NCBI RefSeq assembly: GCF_009696275.1
Contig: NZ_VUMI01000030.1
Location: forward strand, 1-64,000
Origin: Eisenbergiella porci
Lineage (GTDB): Bacteria > Bacillota > Clostridia > Lachnospirales > Lachnospiraceae
Reading direction: 5' to 3'
Length of the DNA: 64,000 nt
Positions 8,748 to 17,045 of the stretch are shown here, piece after piece. Below the pieces are notes generated by a model. That model did no database searches. It saw only the letters and a list, made by a program, of their open reading frames with translations, and was not told the DNA's origin. Position 1 is the stretch's first letter. Every line of letters begins with the position of its first letter. Made by a program: the position numbers and the translations under genes.

Positions 8748-9614
8748 CTATTTTTTCCGGTACAAAAGCTCAGACAGGCGGGCGAACTGCTCCAGTGTGA
8801 AGGTTTCGCCACGTACATTGGCGGGCAATCCCATCTGCTCCAGCGCCTCCGTAATCTGTGCTTTGGGAAGATTCAGGCCGGATGCATTGCTCAGGCCGTT
8901 TACCAGCGTCTTTCTGCGTTGGTTAAAGGACGCCCGGATCAGGCTGAATAAAAAGCTTTCGTCCGCAGCCTCAACCGGCGGCTTTTCATACCTGGTCAGC
9001 CGGATTACGGTGCTTCCCACGTTAGGTCTGGGAATAAAGCAGGTGGGAGGCACATGGGTGATAATTTCCGGGCGGGAATAATACTGGACCGCCAGGGAAA
9101 GCGCTCCGTAGTCTTTTGTTCCCGGCCCCACCTTCATCCGCTGGGCCACCTCGGTCTGCACCATGATGGTTATGCTGTGAAGCGGCACATGGCTTTCAAA
9201 CAGCTGCATGATGATGGGGGTGGTTATATAATAGGGAAGGTTTGCCACTACCTTTACAGGGCGGCCGTCATTTTTCTCTTTTACCAGTTTTTCCAGATCT
9301 ACCTTGAGAATATCCTCATTGATTATGGTAACATTGGGATACTCGGAAAGGGTATCCTGCAGGATGGGGATCAGGGCCTTATCTATCTCCACCGCCACGA
9401 CTTCCCTGGCCTGTTCCGCCAGATACTGGGTCATGGTTCCAATACCGGGCCCTATTTCCAGCACACAGTCATCCGTTTGTATGTGTGCCGCGTCCACGAT
9501 TGTTTCCAGCACCTGGGGTTCTATCAGGAAGTTCTGGCCGTATTTTTTCTGAAAGTTAAACTGATATTTCTGAAGTACCTCAACTGTTCTGCCGGGCGTA
9601 CCTATTTTGGGCAT
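8748..9614 (-). CDS. rsmA: 16S rRNA (adenine1518-N6/adenine1519-N6) dimethyltransferase
   Basis: A 288-residue KsgA/RsmA enzyme that dimethylates two adenines in the 3' hairpin of 16S rRNA late in small-subunit assembly. The SAM-binding motif is VLEIGPGIGTMTQYLAE near residue 48, followed by the acidic VAVEIDKALIP, and the catalytic NLPYYITTPI motif. The N-terminal KKYGQNFL matches the family. The C-terminal helical domain is complete. The ATG follows GGAGGAG. Order tatD-ksgA is common in Firmicutes and supports one operon. Confidence 0.96.
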   Translation of the reverse strand: MPKIGTPGRTVEVLQKYQFNFQKKYGQNFLIEPQVLETIVDAAHIQTDDCVLEIGPGIGTMTQYLAEQAREVVAVEIDKALIPILQDTLSEYPNVTIINEDILKVDLEKLVKEKNDGRPVKVVANLPYYITTPIIMQLFESHVPLHSITIMVQTEVAQRMKVGPGTKDYGALSLAVQYYSRPEIITHVPPTCFIPRPNVGSTVIRLTRYEKPPVEAADESFLFSLIRASFNQRRKTLVNGLSNASGLNLPKAQITEALEQMGLPANVRGETFTLEQFARLSELLYRKK

Positions 9615-9695
9615 AAAATCTCCTCCGTACCATATGCTGATGAAGCCTGTATCACTGCCGCAGATAATGGGCCGGTATAAGGCCTGCTGCGTTTT

Positions 9696-10463
9696 TTAAT
9701 TGATTCCATAAAATTTTCTGGCGTTTAAATCCGTGATTTCCACCACCTCTTCCGCCGTCATGCCCTTCAGCTTCGCTATCTGCTTCGCAACATAAGGAAG
9801 GTTCAGGGAAGAATTTCTTTTTCCCCGGTTCGGCTCCGGCGTTAAATACGGGCAGTCCGTTTCCAGAAGGATCCTGTCTATGGGGATGTACTCCACCGCT
9901 TCTTTAGCCTTCCTGGCATTTTTAAAGGTTACCACGCCGCCGATTCCGATCATGCATCCCAGATTCAGGAAGTCTCTGGCCGCCTCCCTGGAATAAGAAA
10001 AACAGTGAATAACCGCAGGTTCTCCTTTTCCGTATTCTTCCCTCATAATATCCAGGGTATCCAGACAGGCGTCCCTGGAATGAATTACCACGGGACGCTT
10101 TACCTCCCGGGCAAGAGCCAGCTGGCTGATAAAGGCTTTCTTCTGAATTTCACGGGCCGGCTCATCCCAGTAGTAGTCAAGGCCGATCTCTCCCACCGCC
10201 ACCACCTTGGGATTGGAAAACTGTTCCCGGAGCCATTCCAGGCCTTTATCATCCAGGGCATCCGCATGTTCGGGATGGATTCCCACCGCTGCATACAGAA
10301 ACGGATACCGGGAAATCAGCTCCATTGTTTTTTTATTTGAAGCAAAGCTTGCGCCGGCATTTACCACACAGCCGATGCCATTTGCGGGAAAGCTGTCAAG
10401 GAGCGCCTCCCTGTCCGCATCAAAGGCTTCATCATCATAGTGTGCATGACTGTCAAAAATCAT
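9696..10463 (-). CDS. tatD: TatD-family metal-dependent DNase
   Basis: A 255-residue TatD/YcfH hydrolase with 3'-5' exonuclease activity on DNA in characterised members. Metal ligands are visible: HAHYDD at the start, VGEIGLDYYW near residue 90, VIHSRDA near residue 128, VIHCFSY near residue 153 and the late ETDCPYLTPEP near residue 203. I place the start at 10463 since AGAGGTG lies 6-7 bases upstream; a TTG 13 codons earlier is possible but has no such site. It heads the minus-strand run leading to ksgA. Confidence 0.92.
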   Translation of the reverse strand: MIFDSHAHYDDEAFDADREALLDSFPANGIGCVVNAGASFASNKKTMELISRYPFLYAAVGIHPEHADALDDKGLEWLREQFSNPKVVAVGEIGLDYYWDEPAREIQKKAFISQLALAREVKRPVVIHSRDACLDTLDIMREEYGKGEPAVIHCFSYSREAARDFLNLGCMIGIGGVVTFKNARKAKEAVEYIPIDRILLETDCPYLTPEPNRGKRNSSLNLPYVAKQIAKLKGMTAEEVVEITDLNARKFYGIN

Positions 10464-10518
10464 TATAGCACCTCTTATCGTTTCTATCATTATTTCTTTC
10501 AATTCTCCAGAATAATAA

Positions 10519-10655
10519 GTAACAGTTCAGCTTTCGGCCGAACTGTTACTGCATCCGCCCATTATAAGTCGCCTTCGGCGAGGGGCGGATACTTGCTGCC
10601 ACCACGTTTTCTCACGGTTTGCGCAGTGAATGCGCAAACCTGCCTGAATGGTTAC
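10519..10655. repeat. palindromic MITE-like element, copy 1
   Basis: A 137-bp intergenic element. The ends GTAACAGTTCAG and CTGAATGGTTAC are inverted repeats matching at 10 of 12 positions. Inside are three hairpins: 10518-10550 (11-bp arms), 10553-10590 (ATCCGCCC/GGGCGGAT around a nested CGCC-TTCGG-type hairpin) and 10616-10640 (GGTTTGCGCA/TGCGCAAACC with a 5-base loop). The right half matches the copy at 28.2 kb in opposite orientation. There is no coding capacity. Confidence 0.75.
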
Positions 10656-10723
10656 AATAATAACATACTTTATAGTATTCTTAAAGCAGGTGAAAAAATT
10701 TCTTAATTTTTTTAAAAAAGGTA

Positions 10724-10752
10724 TTGCAAAAATGAAATTTATATAATATAAT
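10724..10752 (+). promoter_or_regulatory. tRNA-Lys promoter
   Basis: TTGCAA (10724-10729), 17-base spacer, TATAAT (10747-10752), in a very AT-rich stretch ending about 36 bases before the tRNA. Confidence 0.8.
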
Positions 10753-10788
10753 AAATCCTGCACTGCGGAAGATAAAACAAAGAAATAA

Positions 10789-10861
10789 GCGCCTTTAGCT
10801 CAGTTGGTAGAGCACCTGACTCTTAATCAGGGTGTCCAGGGTTCGAGCCCCTGAAGGCGCA
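10789..10861 (+). tRNA. tRNA-Lys (anticodon CTT)
   Basis: A complete 73-base cloverleaf. The acceptor stem is GCGCCTT/AAGGCGC with discriminator A, the D arm is AGCTCAGTTGGTAGAGC, the anticodon stem CCTGA/TCAGG encloses loop CTCTTAA (anticodon CTT, reads AAG), and the T arm has GGTTCGAGCC. The CCA end is not encoded. It is a single-gene unit with its own promoter and terminator. Confidence 0.98.
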
Positions 10862-10867
10862 CTTTGA

Positions 10868-10916
10868 AAGTACCGATTTTGAAGACTTAAGAGCTTCGGG
10901 GTTGGTGCTTTTTTTT
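10868..10916 (+). terminator. terminator of tRNA-Lys
   Basis: A 17-bp stem, continuous if G-U pairs are allowed (10868-10884 with 10894-10910), followed by eight T. Confidence 0.85.
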
Positions 10917-10963
10917 GTGTTTAAAAGCAATGCAGGCAATTCGCATCAGGGCGGAAACAATGC

Positions 10964-11012
10964 CGGCCCGGGAAGCCGTGACAGAGTGTCAGGCCTTCCG
11001 GGCCGTTTTTTT
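10964..11012. terminator. terminator between tRNA-Lys and the GyrI gene
   Basis: A GC-rich stem (CGGCCCGG with CCGGGCCG plus further pairs interrupted by a bulge) followed by seven T on the + strand. It lies between converging transcripts; it would act best on the + strand. Confidence 0.7.
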
Positions 11013-11036
11013 GATGTTTTGGCGGCAATTGTTCAG

Positions 11037-11693
11037 TTATTCCACAGGTACTGCTTTGCGTTTTATGGGGTGGCGGATTATGGTTTTTCTTTTTTCCGGC
11101 GCCTGTTTCCTCGGATCCCCCAGGTAGATCTCGTGGTGCCTCCTCTGTGGAGTGATGTCCGTTTCATAGCCTTCCTGCTCCAGGAACTCATTCATCCGCC
11201 GGATGGTTTCCGGTTCACTGTCATAGGTTCCCACATGCATGCACTGCACGCACAGTCCTTCCTCAAAAATCTCAAGGCGCACTGCCGACGGATTTAACCC
11301 CGGCTTTTTGGTACGCAGCTTTTTTGCAGCCCATTTCAGCACCTGAGGGGTGACATAATCGGGCACCGCCATAAAGGATGTCCAGGCAAAGCGTTCCTTA
11401 TCCGTAATCCGGTGTCCGTCAAAGCCTTTCCCATCAATATCCCAGAAGCCCTCCAGCGGAGGCGCCACATAGTCAAAATAGCCCTGCGCAGGCGCTTCTG
11501 TCCTGCTCATTTTTATTGTATAAGTGATACCATACAGGAGCGCAACCGCATCCTGATATTCCCGGCTGGTATTCGGATCCCCGAAGCCGTCCACACACAG
11601 ATATTTTCTGGGGGGAACCTGTATCACCACCGGATCCGTCTTCGTCTGGTACAGCTGTCTGTATTCTTTTTTGAAATCATATTTATCCGACAT
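11037..11693 (-). CDS. GyrI-like small-molecule-binding protein
   Basis: A 218-residue stand-alone GyrI-like domain protein, of the group with a CFYDFKKEYRQLYQ-type start and the motif PPRKYLCVDGFGDPN. These have the SOUL/BRCT-like fold of the BmrR and Rob effector domains and bind amphiphilic small molecules; some hydrolyse them. Its ATG overlaps the end of the upstream MerR gene by 11 bases, so the two are co-translated. It may sequester or process the same ligand that the MerR regulator senses (inference). Confidence 0.85.
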   Translation of the reverse strand: MSDKYDFKKEYRQLYQTKTDPVVIQVPPRKYLCVDGFGDPNTSREYQDAVALLYGITYTIKMSRTEAPAQGYFDYVAPPLEGFWDIDGKGFDGHRITDKERFAWTSFMAVPDYVTPQVLKWAAKKLRTKKPGLNPSAVRLEIFEEGLCVQCMHVGTYDSEPETIRRMNEFLEQEGYETDITPQRRHHEIYLGDPRKQAPEKRKTIIRHPIKRKAVPVE

Positions 11694-12507
11694 AATTATC
11701 CTTTCCCGGTTCTTCCGCCACCGGCAGCATCAGTTCTGTCCTGTAGTGCGCCGGGTTTCCCCGGAAAATGGCGCCAGGACCTTTCAGGTATATCTCGCGT
11801 GAGGGGCCTTGCGGTATCAGCTTTCTCTCCGCCGCGCCATCCAGCAGTGCCTTATAGGCCGCGCCAAGCTCCTCATAGCTGCCCTCATGCATCGTACACA
11901 GCGCCGTGATTCCAGGCAGTCTCCTGCAGGTAATCTCCGGGACCGCTATCCGGCTGCTTACAGGAAGGCAAAGCTCAATATCCGCTTCCTCCCTGTATTC
12001 TTCATCATAATACAGACTGAAGGGCGCTCCGCAGGCCTTGCTTCCTGCCGCCTTAAACAGTCTGCCGGCGTATTTGCCCACCTCCGGATATTTTCCCCTG
12101 AAACGGATGGAAATAACAAGAAGCTCTTCCGCCGTTTTACGCTCCAGCGTATAGCTGCGGTTCACAGCGGAGGCTTCCGTTCCGGAGGGAAGGGCTTCCT
12201 CCAGCTTTTTTAACAATGCCTTTTCCTTAGAGATACGCTGCCGGACCTGCGCCTGCTTTTCTTTGAGAAAGAAAGCCAGATCCTCTTCTCCCACACAGGC
12301 GGAAAGCACATCCTTAATCTCCATAATGGAAAAATCCAGCTCCCGAAGCAAAACGATCTGTCTTGCCTTCTCGTAATCCGTTTCATTATACAGACGATAT
12401 CCGTTCTTATCCCGCTCCGAGGGGCTGAGGATTCCTTCTTCATCATAATAGCGCAGCGCTTTTACCGTCAGACTTGTAATCCTGGAAAATTCACCGATAC
12501 GATACAT
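11683..12507 (-). CDS. MerR-family regulator with GyrI-like effector domain
   Basis: A 274-residue BmrR-type transcription regulator. The start was set at 12507, where GAGGAGG precedes MYRIGEFSRITSLTVKALRYYDEEGIL, the MerR winged helix-turn-helix. A coiled-coil dimer helix covers about residues 75-120. The C-terminal half (RFRGKYPEV onward) is a GyrI-like ligand pocket. Such proteins bind multidrug-type ligands and activate promoters with long spacers. The only gene coupled to it is the separate GyrI-like protein, which is probably its target. Confidence 0.88.
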   Translation of the reverse strand: MYRIGEFSRITSLTVKALRYYDEEGILSPSERDKNGYRLYNETDYEKARQIVLLRELDFSIMEIKDVLSACVGEEDLAFFLKEKQAQVRQRISKEKALLKKLEEALPSGTEASAVNRSYTLERKTAEELLVISIRFRGKYPEVGKYAGRLFKAAGSKACGAPFSLYYDEEYREEADIELCLPVSSRIAVPEITCRRLPGITALCTMHEGSYEELGAAYKALLDGAAERKLIPQGPSREIYLKGPGAIFRGNPAHYRTELMLPVAEEPGKDNYVG

Positions 12508-12641
12508 ATTTTTCCTCCTCTCCGCTTTTCCCCAGAAGGCCCCCGCCTTCCGAACAGCTTCCGATATACATAATATACACCCTCCCCCGCAGGGAAAAGT
12601 CAAGTCTTTCTTAATTGCGGGATGTAAGCAGAAATTAATTG

Positions 12642-12773
12642 GTTACTGTTCACTCAGTACTGTGCATTTACTGCACAGTACATAAGAAAGTGATTCAAGA
12701 GTGCATAAATCCCATCGCCGCAGGCGATTTTTAATGGATTTATGCAGTTACTGGTCACGGAGTGAACAGTAAC
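12642..12773. repeat. palindromic MITE-like element, copy 2
   Basis: A 132-bp element bounded by perfect 14-bp inverted repeats: GTTACTGTTCACTC (12642-12655) and its complement at 12760-12773. Inside are GTACTGTGCA/TGCACAGTAC (12657-12681, loop TTTAC) and GCATAAATCC/GGATTTATGC (12702-12745) around ATCGCC/GGCGAT. A TAATTG occurs at each flank (12636-12641 and 12776-12781), not quite abutting on the right. Size and end sequence match copy 1. Confidence 0.78.
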
Positions 12774-12814
12774 ACTAATTGCGTCTGATAGTGTCAATAA
12801 TTCAGACTATTTTC

Positions 12815-12843
12815 TTGCGTTTGCCACTCTGCTGTGCTAAAAT
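12815..12843 (+). promoter_or_regulatory. glpP operon promoter
   Basis: TTGCGT (12815-12820), 17-base spacer, TAAAAT (12838-12843). Transcription would start near 12850, just before the leader hairpin. Confidence 0.65.
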
Positions 12844-12859
12844 GGATTCAGAGACAGGA

Positions 12860-12909
12860 GACAAAACAATGGGCTTTTACAAAGAGCCTGTTTTCGTTTG
12901 TCTTTTTTT
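12860..12909 (+). terminator. glpP leader terminator (possible GlpP antitermination target)
   Basis: A hairpin from GACAAA (12860-12865) to TTTGTC (12897-12902), with inner AAAACA/TGTTTT and GGGCT/AGCC pairing, ends in a run of seven T. It sits between the promoter and glpP, about 120 bases before the gene. GlpP in Bacillus relieves such a leader terminator when glycerol 3-phosphate is present, so autoregulation is likely. CAGGAGA just precedes the stem, as at the second hairpin (13675). Confidence 0.7.
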
Positions 12910-13030
12910 ATTCCCACAGGCAGCGGGGCAGGCGCTTTTTCATGCTGTACTGCAGTAAAGGCTGTCAGCCAGCAGCCTTCAGGACTGAGGCGGCCGAGGG
13001 ATATTTTACATGGACTTCAGAGGTATATGC

Positions 13031-13597
13031 ATGAATAAGCTATTGATGGAACAGTTTGAGGATTGTCCCGTAATCGCCGCCGTAAAAGACGAAGAGGGGC
13101 TGCGGGCCTGCCTTGACTCCGAAATCCGGATTGTATTTGTCCTGTATGGGGATATCTGCAGTATTTCCGGAATCGTGGGGCGGCTGAAGGATGCCGGTAA
13201 AACAGTGATTGTCCACCTGGATCTGATTTCAGGGCTTTCCGGAAAGGAAATTGCGGTGAGCTTTATCCACAGCACCACCGCCGCTGACGGTATCATATCC
13301 ACAAAACCGGCGCTGATACGGCAGGCAAAGGAGCTGGGGATGTTCACCGTCATGCGTTTCTTCGCCATTGATTCCATGGCCTTCGAAAATATCCGGAGGC
13401 AATCCGAATCGGTACATCCTGATTTTATTGAAGTTCTTCCCGGCCTGATGCCCAAGGTGATACGGCGCATCTGTGCGGAAGGAAGAATCCCGGTCATTGC
13501 CGGCGGCCTGATCACGGATCGGGAGGACATTATGGCGGCGCTGAATGCGGGGGCGATTTCCATATCCACCACCAACCGGAAGGTCTGGTTTATGTAA
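13031..13597 (+). CDS. glpP: glycerol-3-phosphate-responsive antiterminator
   Basis: A 188-residue GlpP-family RNA-binding protein. The family senses glycerol 3-phosphate and stops termination in the leaders of glp genes. Visible family features are CPVIAAVKDEEGL near the start, the HLDLISGLSGKE motif, GIISTKPALIRQAKELG and the C-terminal IPVIAGGLITDREDI phosphate-binding-like loop. The start at 13031 follows AGAGGT; an ATG seven codons upstream lacks a site. It leads the operon for glycerol 3-phosphate oxidation and is itself preceded by a terminator-type leader. Confidence 0.93.
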   Translation: MNKLLMEQFEDCPVIAAVKDEEGLRACLDSEIRIVFVLYGDICSISGIVGRLKDAGKTVIVHLDLISGLSGKEIAVSFIHSTTAADGIISTKPALIRQAKELGMFTVMRFFAIDSMAFENIRRQSESVHPDFIEVLPGLMPKVIRRICAEGRIPVIAGGLITDREDIMAALNAGAISISTTNRKVWFM

Positions 13598-13674
13598 AAA
13601 GCAACTGTGAGGGTACTGAACACTTACAAAAAAGATTTGCGGAACTGAATATTGTATTTGCAGGAGAAAAAGAG

Positions 13675-13724
13675 ACAGCAAAAAAGGCATACCCTGTGGG
13701 TATGTGTTTTTGGGCTGTTTTTTT
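13675..13724 (+). terminator. internal leader terminator between glpP and the oxidoreductase genes
   Basis: A stem of about 20 bp (ACAGC with GCTGT, an A/T tract, then GGCATACCC with GGGTATGTG, loop TGT) followed by seven T. It separates glpP from the FAD genes and, like the first leader, has CAGGAGA a few bases upstream. It may be a second GlpP-controlled site, keeping the enzymes off while glpP is made. Confidence 0.75.
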
Positions 13725-13775
13725 CTTATGGTTTTGCAGCCGAGGGGCCGCGCAGGCGGCAGAATGGAGGAAAAT

Positions 13776-15212
13776 ATGTATGATGTAATCGTAATAGGCG
13801 CGGGTGTTACAGGCTGCGCCATTGCCAGGGAGCTGTCACGTTACCAGCTGAAGCTGGCTGTCCTGGAGCGGGAGGAGGATGTGTGCTGCGGTACCTCCAA
13901 GGCCAACAGCGCCATTATCCATGCGGGGTATGATGCGGTTCCCGGCACGCTGAAGGCCAGAATGAACGTGGCGGGAAACCGCATGATGGATGCGCTTTCC
14001 AAAGAACTGGATTTTCCATTTAAAAGAAATGGATCCCTGGTTCTCTGTTTTGATGAAAAGGATCTGCCCGGGCTTGAAGTACTCAGGGAGCGCGCCGAAG
14101 CCAACGGCGTTGCCGATGTGCGTATCGTTTCCGGAGAGGAAATACATGAGCTGGAGCCGAATCTGTCGCCTGAGGTGACAGCCGTGCTGGATGCCCCCAC
14201 AGGCGGGATTGTCTGTCCCTTTAAGATGACAATCGCTTTTGCGGAAAATGCCTTTGAGAACGGCGTGGAGTTCCATTTTAATACGGAAGCAGAGAACATT
14301 GAAAAAACGGCGGACGGTTATCGCATTACCACCCCCGCAGGAATTTATGAAACACGCTGCATTGTGAATGCCGCAGGCGTTTATGCGGATCGGTTCAACA
14401 ATATGGTGAGCGGAAGGAAGCTTCATATCACTCCCAGGAAAGGGGAGTATATCCTTCTGGATAAAAAGGCGGGAAATTTTGTTTCCCATACGATTTTCCA
14501 GCAGCCCACAAAGCTGGGCAAGGGAATCCTCATCACGCCTACCGTGCATGGCAATCTGCTTACCGGGCCTACCGCAGAAGACATTACCGACAAGGAAGCG
14601 GTGAACACCACCGCGGAGGGCCTTGCCCAGGTAATGGAAAAAGCGCGGCTGAGCGCGGAAAAGATACCGCTTAACATGGCTATTACTTCCTTTGCCGGAC
14701 TGCGCGCCACCGAGGATGACGGGGATTTTGTTCTCGGGGAAGCGGAGGACGCGGAAGGCTTTTTCAACGCGGCAGGCATTGATTCCCCCGGCCTTTCCAG
14801 CGCGCCGGCCATCGGCTGCTTCCTGGCGGAGCAGATTGCGGAAAAGCTGGAAGCCAAAAAGAAGGTGAATTTCCATTCCAGCCGGAAGGATATCCCCTGC
14901 GTGGCGGAAAGCACGCCCGAGGAAATCGCCCGGCTTGTGGCCAAGGATCCTGCCTACGGGAATGTCATCTGCCGCTGTGAAATGGTCACGGAGGGAGAAA
15001 TTATCAACGCTATCAAAAGGCCTTTGGGAGCGCGTTCCCTGGATGGCGTCAAACGCCGTACCCGCGCGGGCATGGGACGCTGTCAGTCGGGCTTCTGCTC
15101 TCCCAGGGTAATGGAGATACTTACCAGGGAACTGCAGATTTCCTCCCTGGAGCTGACAAAATCCGGCAAAGATTCCTATCTGCTCACCGGCTCCACCAAG
15201 GAAAATCTGTAA
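13776..15212 (+). CDS. glycerol-3-phosphate dehydrogenase-type FAD oxidoreductase with BFD [2Fe-2S] domain
   Basis: A 478-residue flavoprotein. MYDVIVIGAGVTGCAIAREL is the FAD-binding Rossmann start, chosen because TGGAGGA precedes it. The DAO catalytic domain follows (CCGTSKANSAIIHAGYD near residue 45). The C-terminus, about residues 390-445, is a BFD-like [2Fe-2S] domain (ICRCEM ... GRCQSGFC, four cysteines). This architecture is the anaerobic GlpA/TM1432-like enzyme that oxidises glycerol 3-phosphate to dihydroxyacetone phosphate. It works with the next two genes, forming a soluble complex in relatives. Confidence 0.9.
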   Translation: MYDVIVIGAGVTGCAIARELSRYQLKLAVLEREEDVCCGTSKANSAIIHAGYDAVPGTLKARMNVAGNRMMDALSKELDFPFKRNGSLVLCFDEKDLPGLEVLRERAEANGVADVRIVSGEEIHELEPNLSPEVTAVLDAPTGGIVCPFKMTIAFAENAFENGVEFHFNTEAENIEKTADGYRITTPAGIYETRCIVNAAGVYADRFNNMVSGRKLHITPRKGEYILLDKKAGNFVSHTIFQQPTKLGKGILITPTVHGNLLTGPTAEDITDKEAVNTTAEGLAQVMEKARLSAEKIPLNMAITSFAGLRATEDDGDFVLGEAEDAEGFFNAAGIDSPGLSSAPAIGCFLAEQIAEKLEAKKKVNFHSSRKDIPCVAESTPEEIARLVAKDPAYGNVICRCEMVTEGEIINAIKRPLGARSLDGVKRRTRAGMGRCQSGFCSPRVMEILTRELQISSLELTKSGKDSYLLTGSTKENL

Positions 15213-15298
15213 CCCCTGTATAAAGAACGTGACAGTTCTGTTGTCCGGACTGCTGTCAAAAAGCGACAATGCATGTATCCATGCAGAAAGGTATTAAT

Positions 15299-16600
15299 AT
15301 GGCTGAATATGATTTGATTATAATCGGAGGCGGCCCGGCCGGCCTGGCTGCGGCGGTTTCCGCCCGGAAAAACGGGATTGATAAAATACTTATCCTGGAA
15401 CGGGATAATGAGCTGGGGGGTATCCTGAACCAGTGCATTCACAATGGTTTTGGTCTGCATACCTTCCATGAGGAGCTGACAGGCCCTGAGTATTCCGCCC
15501 GCTTCATTTCCCAGGTGAAGGAGCTGGAAATTCCTTATAAGCTGCATACCATGGTGCTTGATATCTCTACTTCGGGGAAGGGCTCCGAAAAAACGGTGAC
15601 GGCAATGAACCGTGAGGACGGCCTGATGAGGCTTACCGCCGCCGCAGTCATCCTGGCCATGGGCTGCAGGGAACGGCCCAGAGGCGCGCTGAATATTCCC
15701 GGCTACCGCCCCGCCGGCATTTATTCCGCAGGAACCGCACAGCGGCTGGTGAATATGGAAGGCTTTATGCCCGGAAAGGAAATCGTCATCCTCGGTTCCG
15801 GAGATATCGGCCTGATCATGGCGCGGCGCATGACGCTGGAGGGCGCTAAAGTTAAGGTAGTCGCGGAGCTTATGCCCTATTCCGGCGGCTTGCAGAGAAA
15901 TATCGTGCAGTGTCTGGACGACTTCGGCATTCCTTTAAAACTCAGTACCACTGTCGTTGATATCGACGGCAGGGAACGGGTGCGCGGCGTAACGCTGGCG
16001 AAGGTGGATGAGAACAGAAAGCCTGTCCCCGGCACGGAGGAATACATTCCCTGCGACACCCTCCTGCTCTCCGTGGGACTGATCCCCGAAAATGAGCTGT
16101 CCGGGAAGCTGGGCGTGGCTATGGCTCCCGTCACCTCCGGCCCCAGCGTCAATGAGAGCCTGGAAACAAGCACTCCCGGCGTCTTTGCCTGCGGCAATGT
16201 GCTCCATGTACATGATCTGGTTGACTATGTTTCGGAGGAAGCGGAAAAAGCCGGAAAATATGCGGCGCAGTACATACGCGGCGGACAAACGACTGCCAAT
16301 GACGGCAGACCGGTATCCCTGCTGGCCAGAAACGGCGTCCGCTATACGGTTCCGCAGGAAATCCGCCCTTCCCATATGGAGGATACCCTCACCGTCCGCT
16401 TCCGCGTGGGCGATGTTTATAAAAACTGTTATATCGGCGTATATGTAAATGACAGGCAGATCGCCAGACTGAAGAAAAACAAGCTGGCTCCTGGTGAAAT
16501 GGAGCAGGTAATTATAAAAAAATCCGATCTCCTGTCCGTCCAGGCACCGGAAACCATCACCATCCAGGTAGAAAGGGGTGAAGCGAATGGAAACGCGTGA
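15299..16600 (+). CDS. FAD/NAD(P)-dependent oxidoreductase, partner subunit of the G3P enzyme
   Basis: A 433-residue two-dinucleotide-binding flavoprotein. YDLIIIGGGPAGLAAAVSARKNG binds FAD; a second Rossmann motif, IVILGSGDIGLIMARRM near residue 160, binds NAD(P)H; GVFACGNVLHVHDLVDYV is the typical C-terminal FAD-contact motif. It resembles the NADH-linked subunits that sit with GlpA-like proteins (Thermotoga TM1433 type), passing electrons from glycerol 3-phosphate to NAD. The ATG at 15299 follows GAAAGG; two upstream ATG/TTG codons have no site. It overlaps the DUF1667 start by 14 bases. Confidence 0.88.
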   Translation: MAEYDLIIIGGGPAGLAAAVSARKNGIDKILILERDNELGGILNQCIHNGFGLHTFHEELTGPEYSARFISQVKELEIPYKLHTMVLDISTSGKGSEKTVTAMNREDGLMRLTAAAVILAMGCRERPRGALNIPGYRPAGIYSAGTAQRLVNMEGFMPGKEIVILGSGDIGLIMARRMTLEGAKVKVVAELMPYSGGLQRNIVQCLDDFGIPLKLSTTVVDIDGRERVRGVTLAKVDENRKPVPGTEEYIPCDTLLLSVGLIPENELSGKLGVAMAPVTSGPSVNESLETSTPGVFACGNVLHVHDLVDYVSEEAEKAGKYAAQYIRGGQTTANDGRPVSLLARNGVRYTVPQEIRPSHMEDTLTVRFRVGDVYKNCYIGVYVNDRQIARLKKNKLAPGEMEQVIIKKSDLLSVQAPETITIQVERGEANGNA

Positions 16601-16946
16601 ACTCATCTGTATTAACTGCCCTTTAGGCTGCGCACTTACCGTAACCCTTGAAAACGGGGAGGTTACCCGGGTAACAGGCAATACCTGCCCCAGAGGCGAG
16701 GCCTATGCAAGAAAGGAATGCACCAATCCCACCCGTATCGTCACCACCACCGTTCGCGTGGAGGGCGGACGGCTGCCTGTTGTTTCCGTGAAAACAGCTT
16801 CCGACATCCCCAAAGGAAAAATTGCCGATTGTGTCAGGGCGCTTAAGAATGTAAAGGTGAAGGCCCCTGTCCATATCGGGGATGTGATTTTGGAAAATGC
16901 CGCCGGGACCGGCGTAAATATCATTGCCACCAAGGACGTGCTTTGA
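16587..16946 (+). CDS. DUF1667 cysteine-rich protein of the G3P oxidoreductase
   Basis: A 119-residue DUF1667 protein. The start was set at 16587, after GAAAGGGGTG, giving METRELICINCPLGC. The cysteines CxxCxxxC near residues 8-15 and the pair in NTCPRGEAYARKEC suggest a metal or Fe-S site. The family always travels with the two flavoproteins above and is taken to be the third component of the complex, but its role has not been shown. The start lies inside the end of the previous gene, so translation is coupled. Confidence 0.88.
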   Translation: METRELICINCPLGCALTVTLENGEVTRVTGNTCPRGEAYARKECTNPTRIVTTTVRVEGGRLPVVSVKTASDIPKGKIADCVRALKNVKVKAPVHIGDVILENAAGTGVNIIATKDVL

Positions 16947-17045
16947 TATATTAGGTATGACTGTATTGTTTCCCCGCAGTTAATGCCAATTATACAAACA
17001 GGCAGCCGAAATGCTGCCATACTCTGATTAAAGGAAGGTTCACAC

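Noticed and set aside
10519-12773. Possible CRISPR repeats
   Set aside because: The palindromes are few, far apart, of unequal length and without regular spacers.
13836-15269. A 477-codon open frame on the - strand
   Set aside because: It lies opposite the G3P dehydrogenase gene and has no family features.
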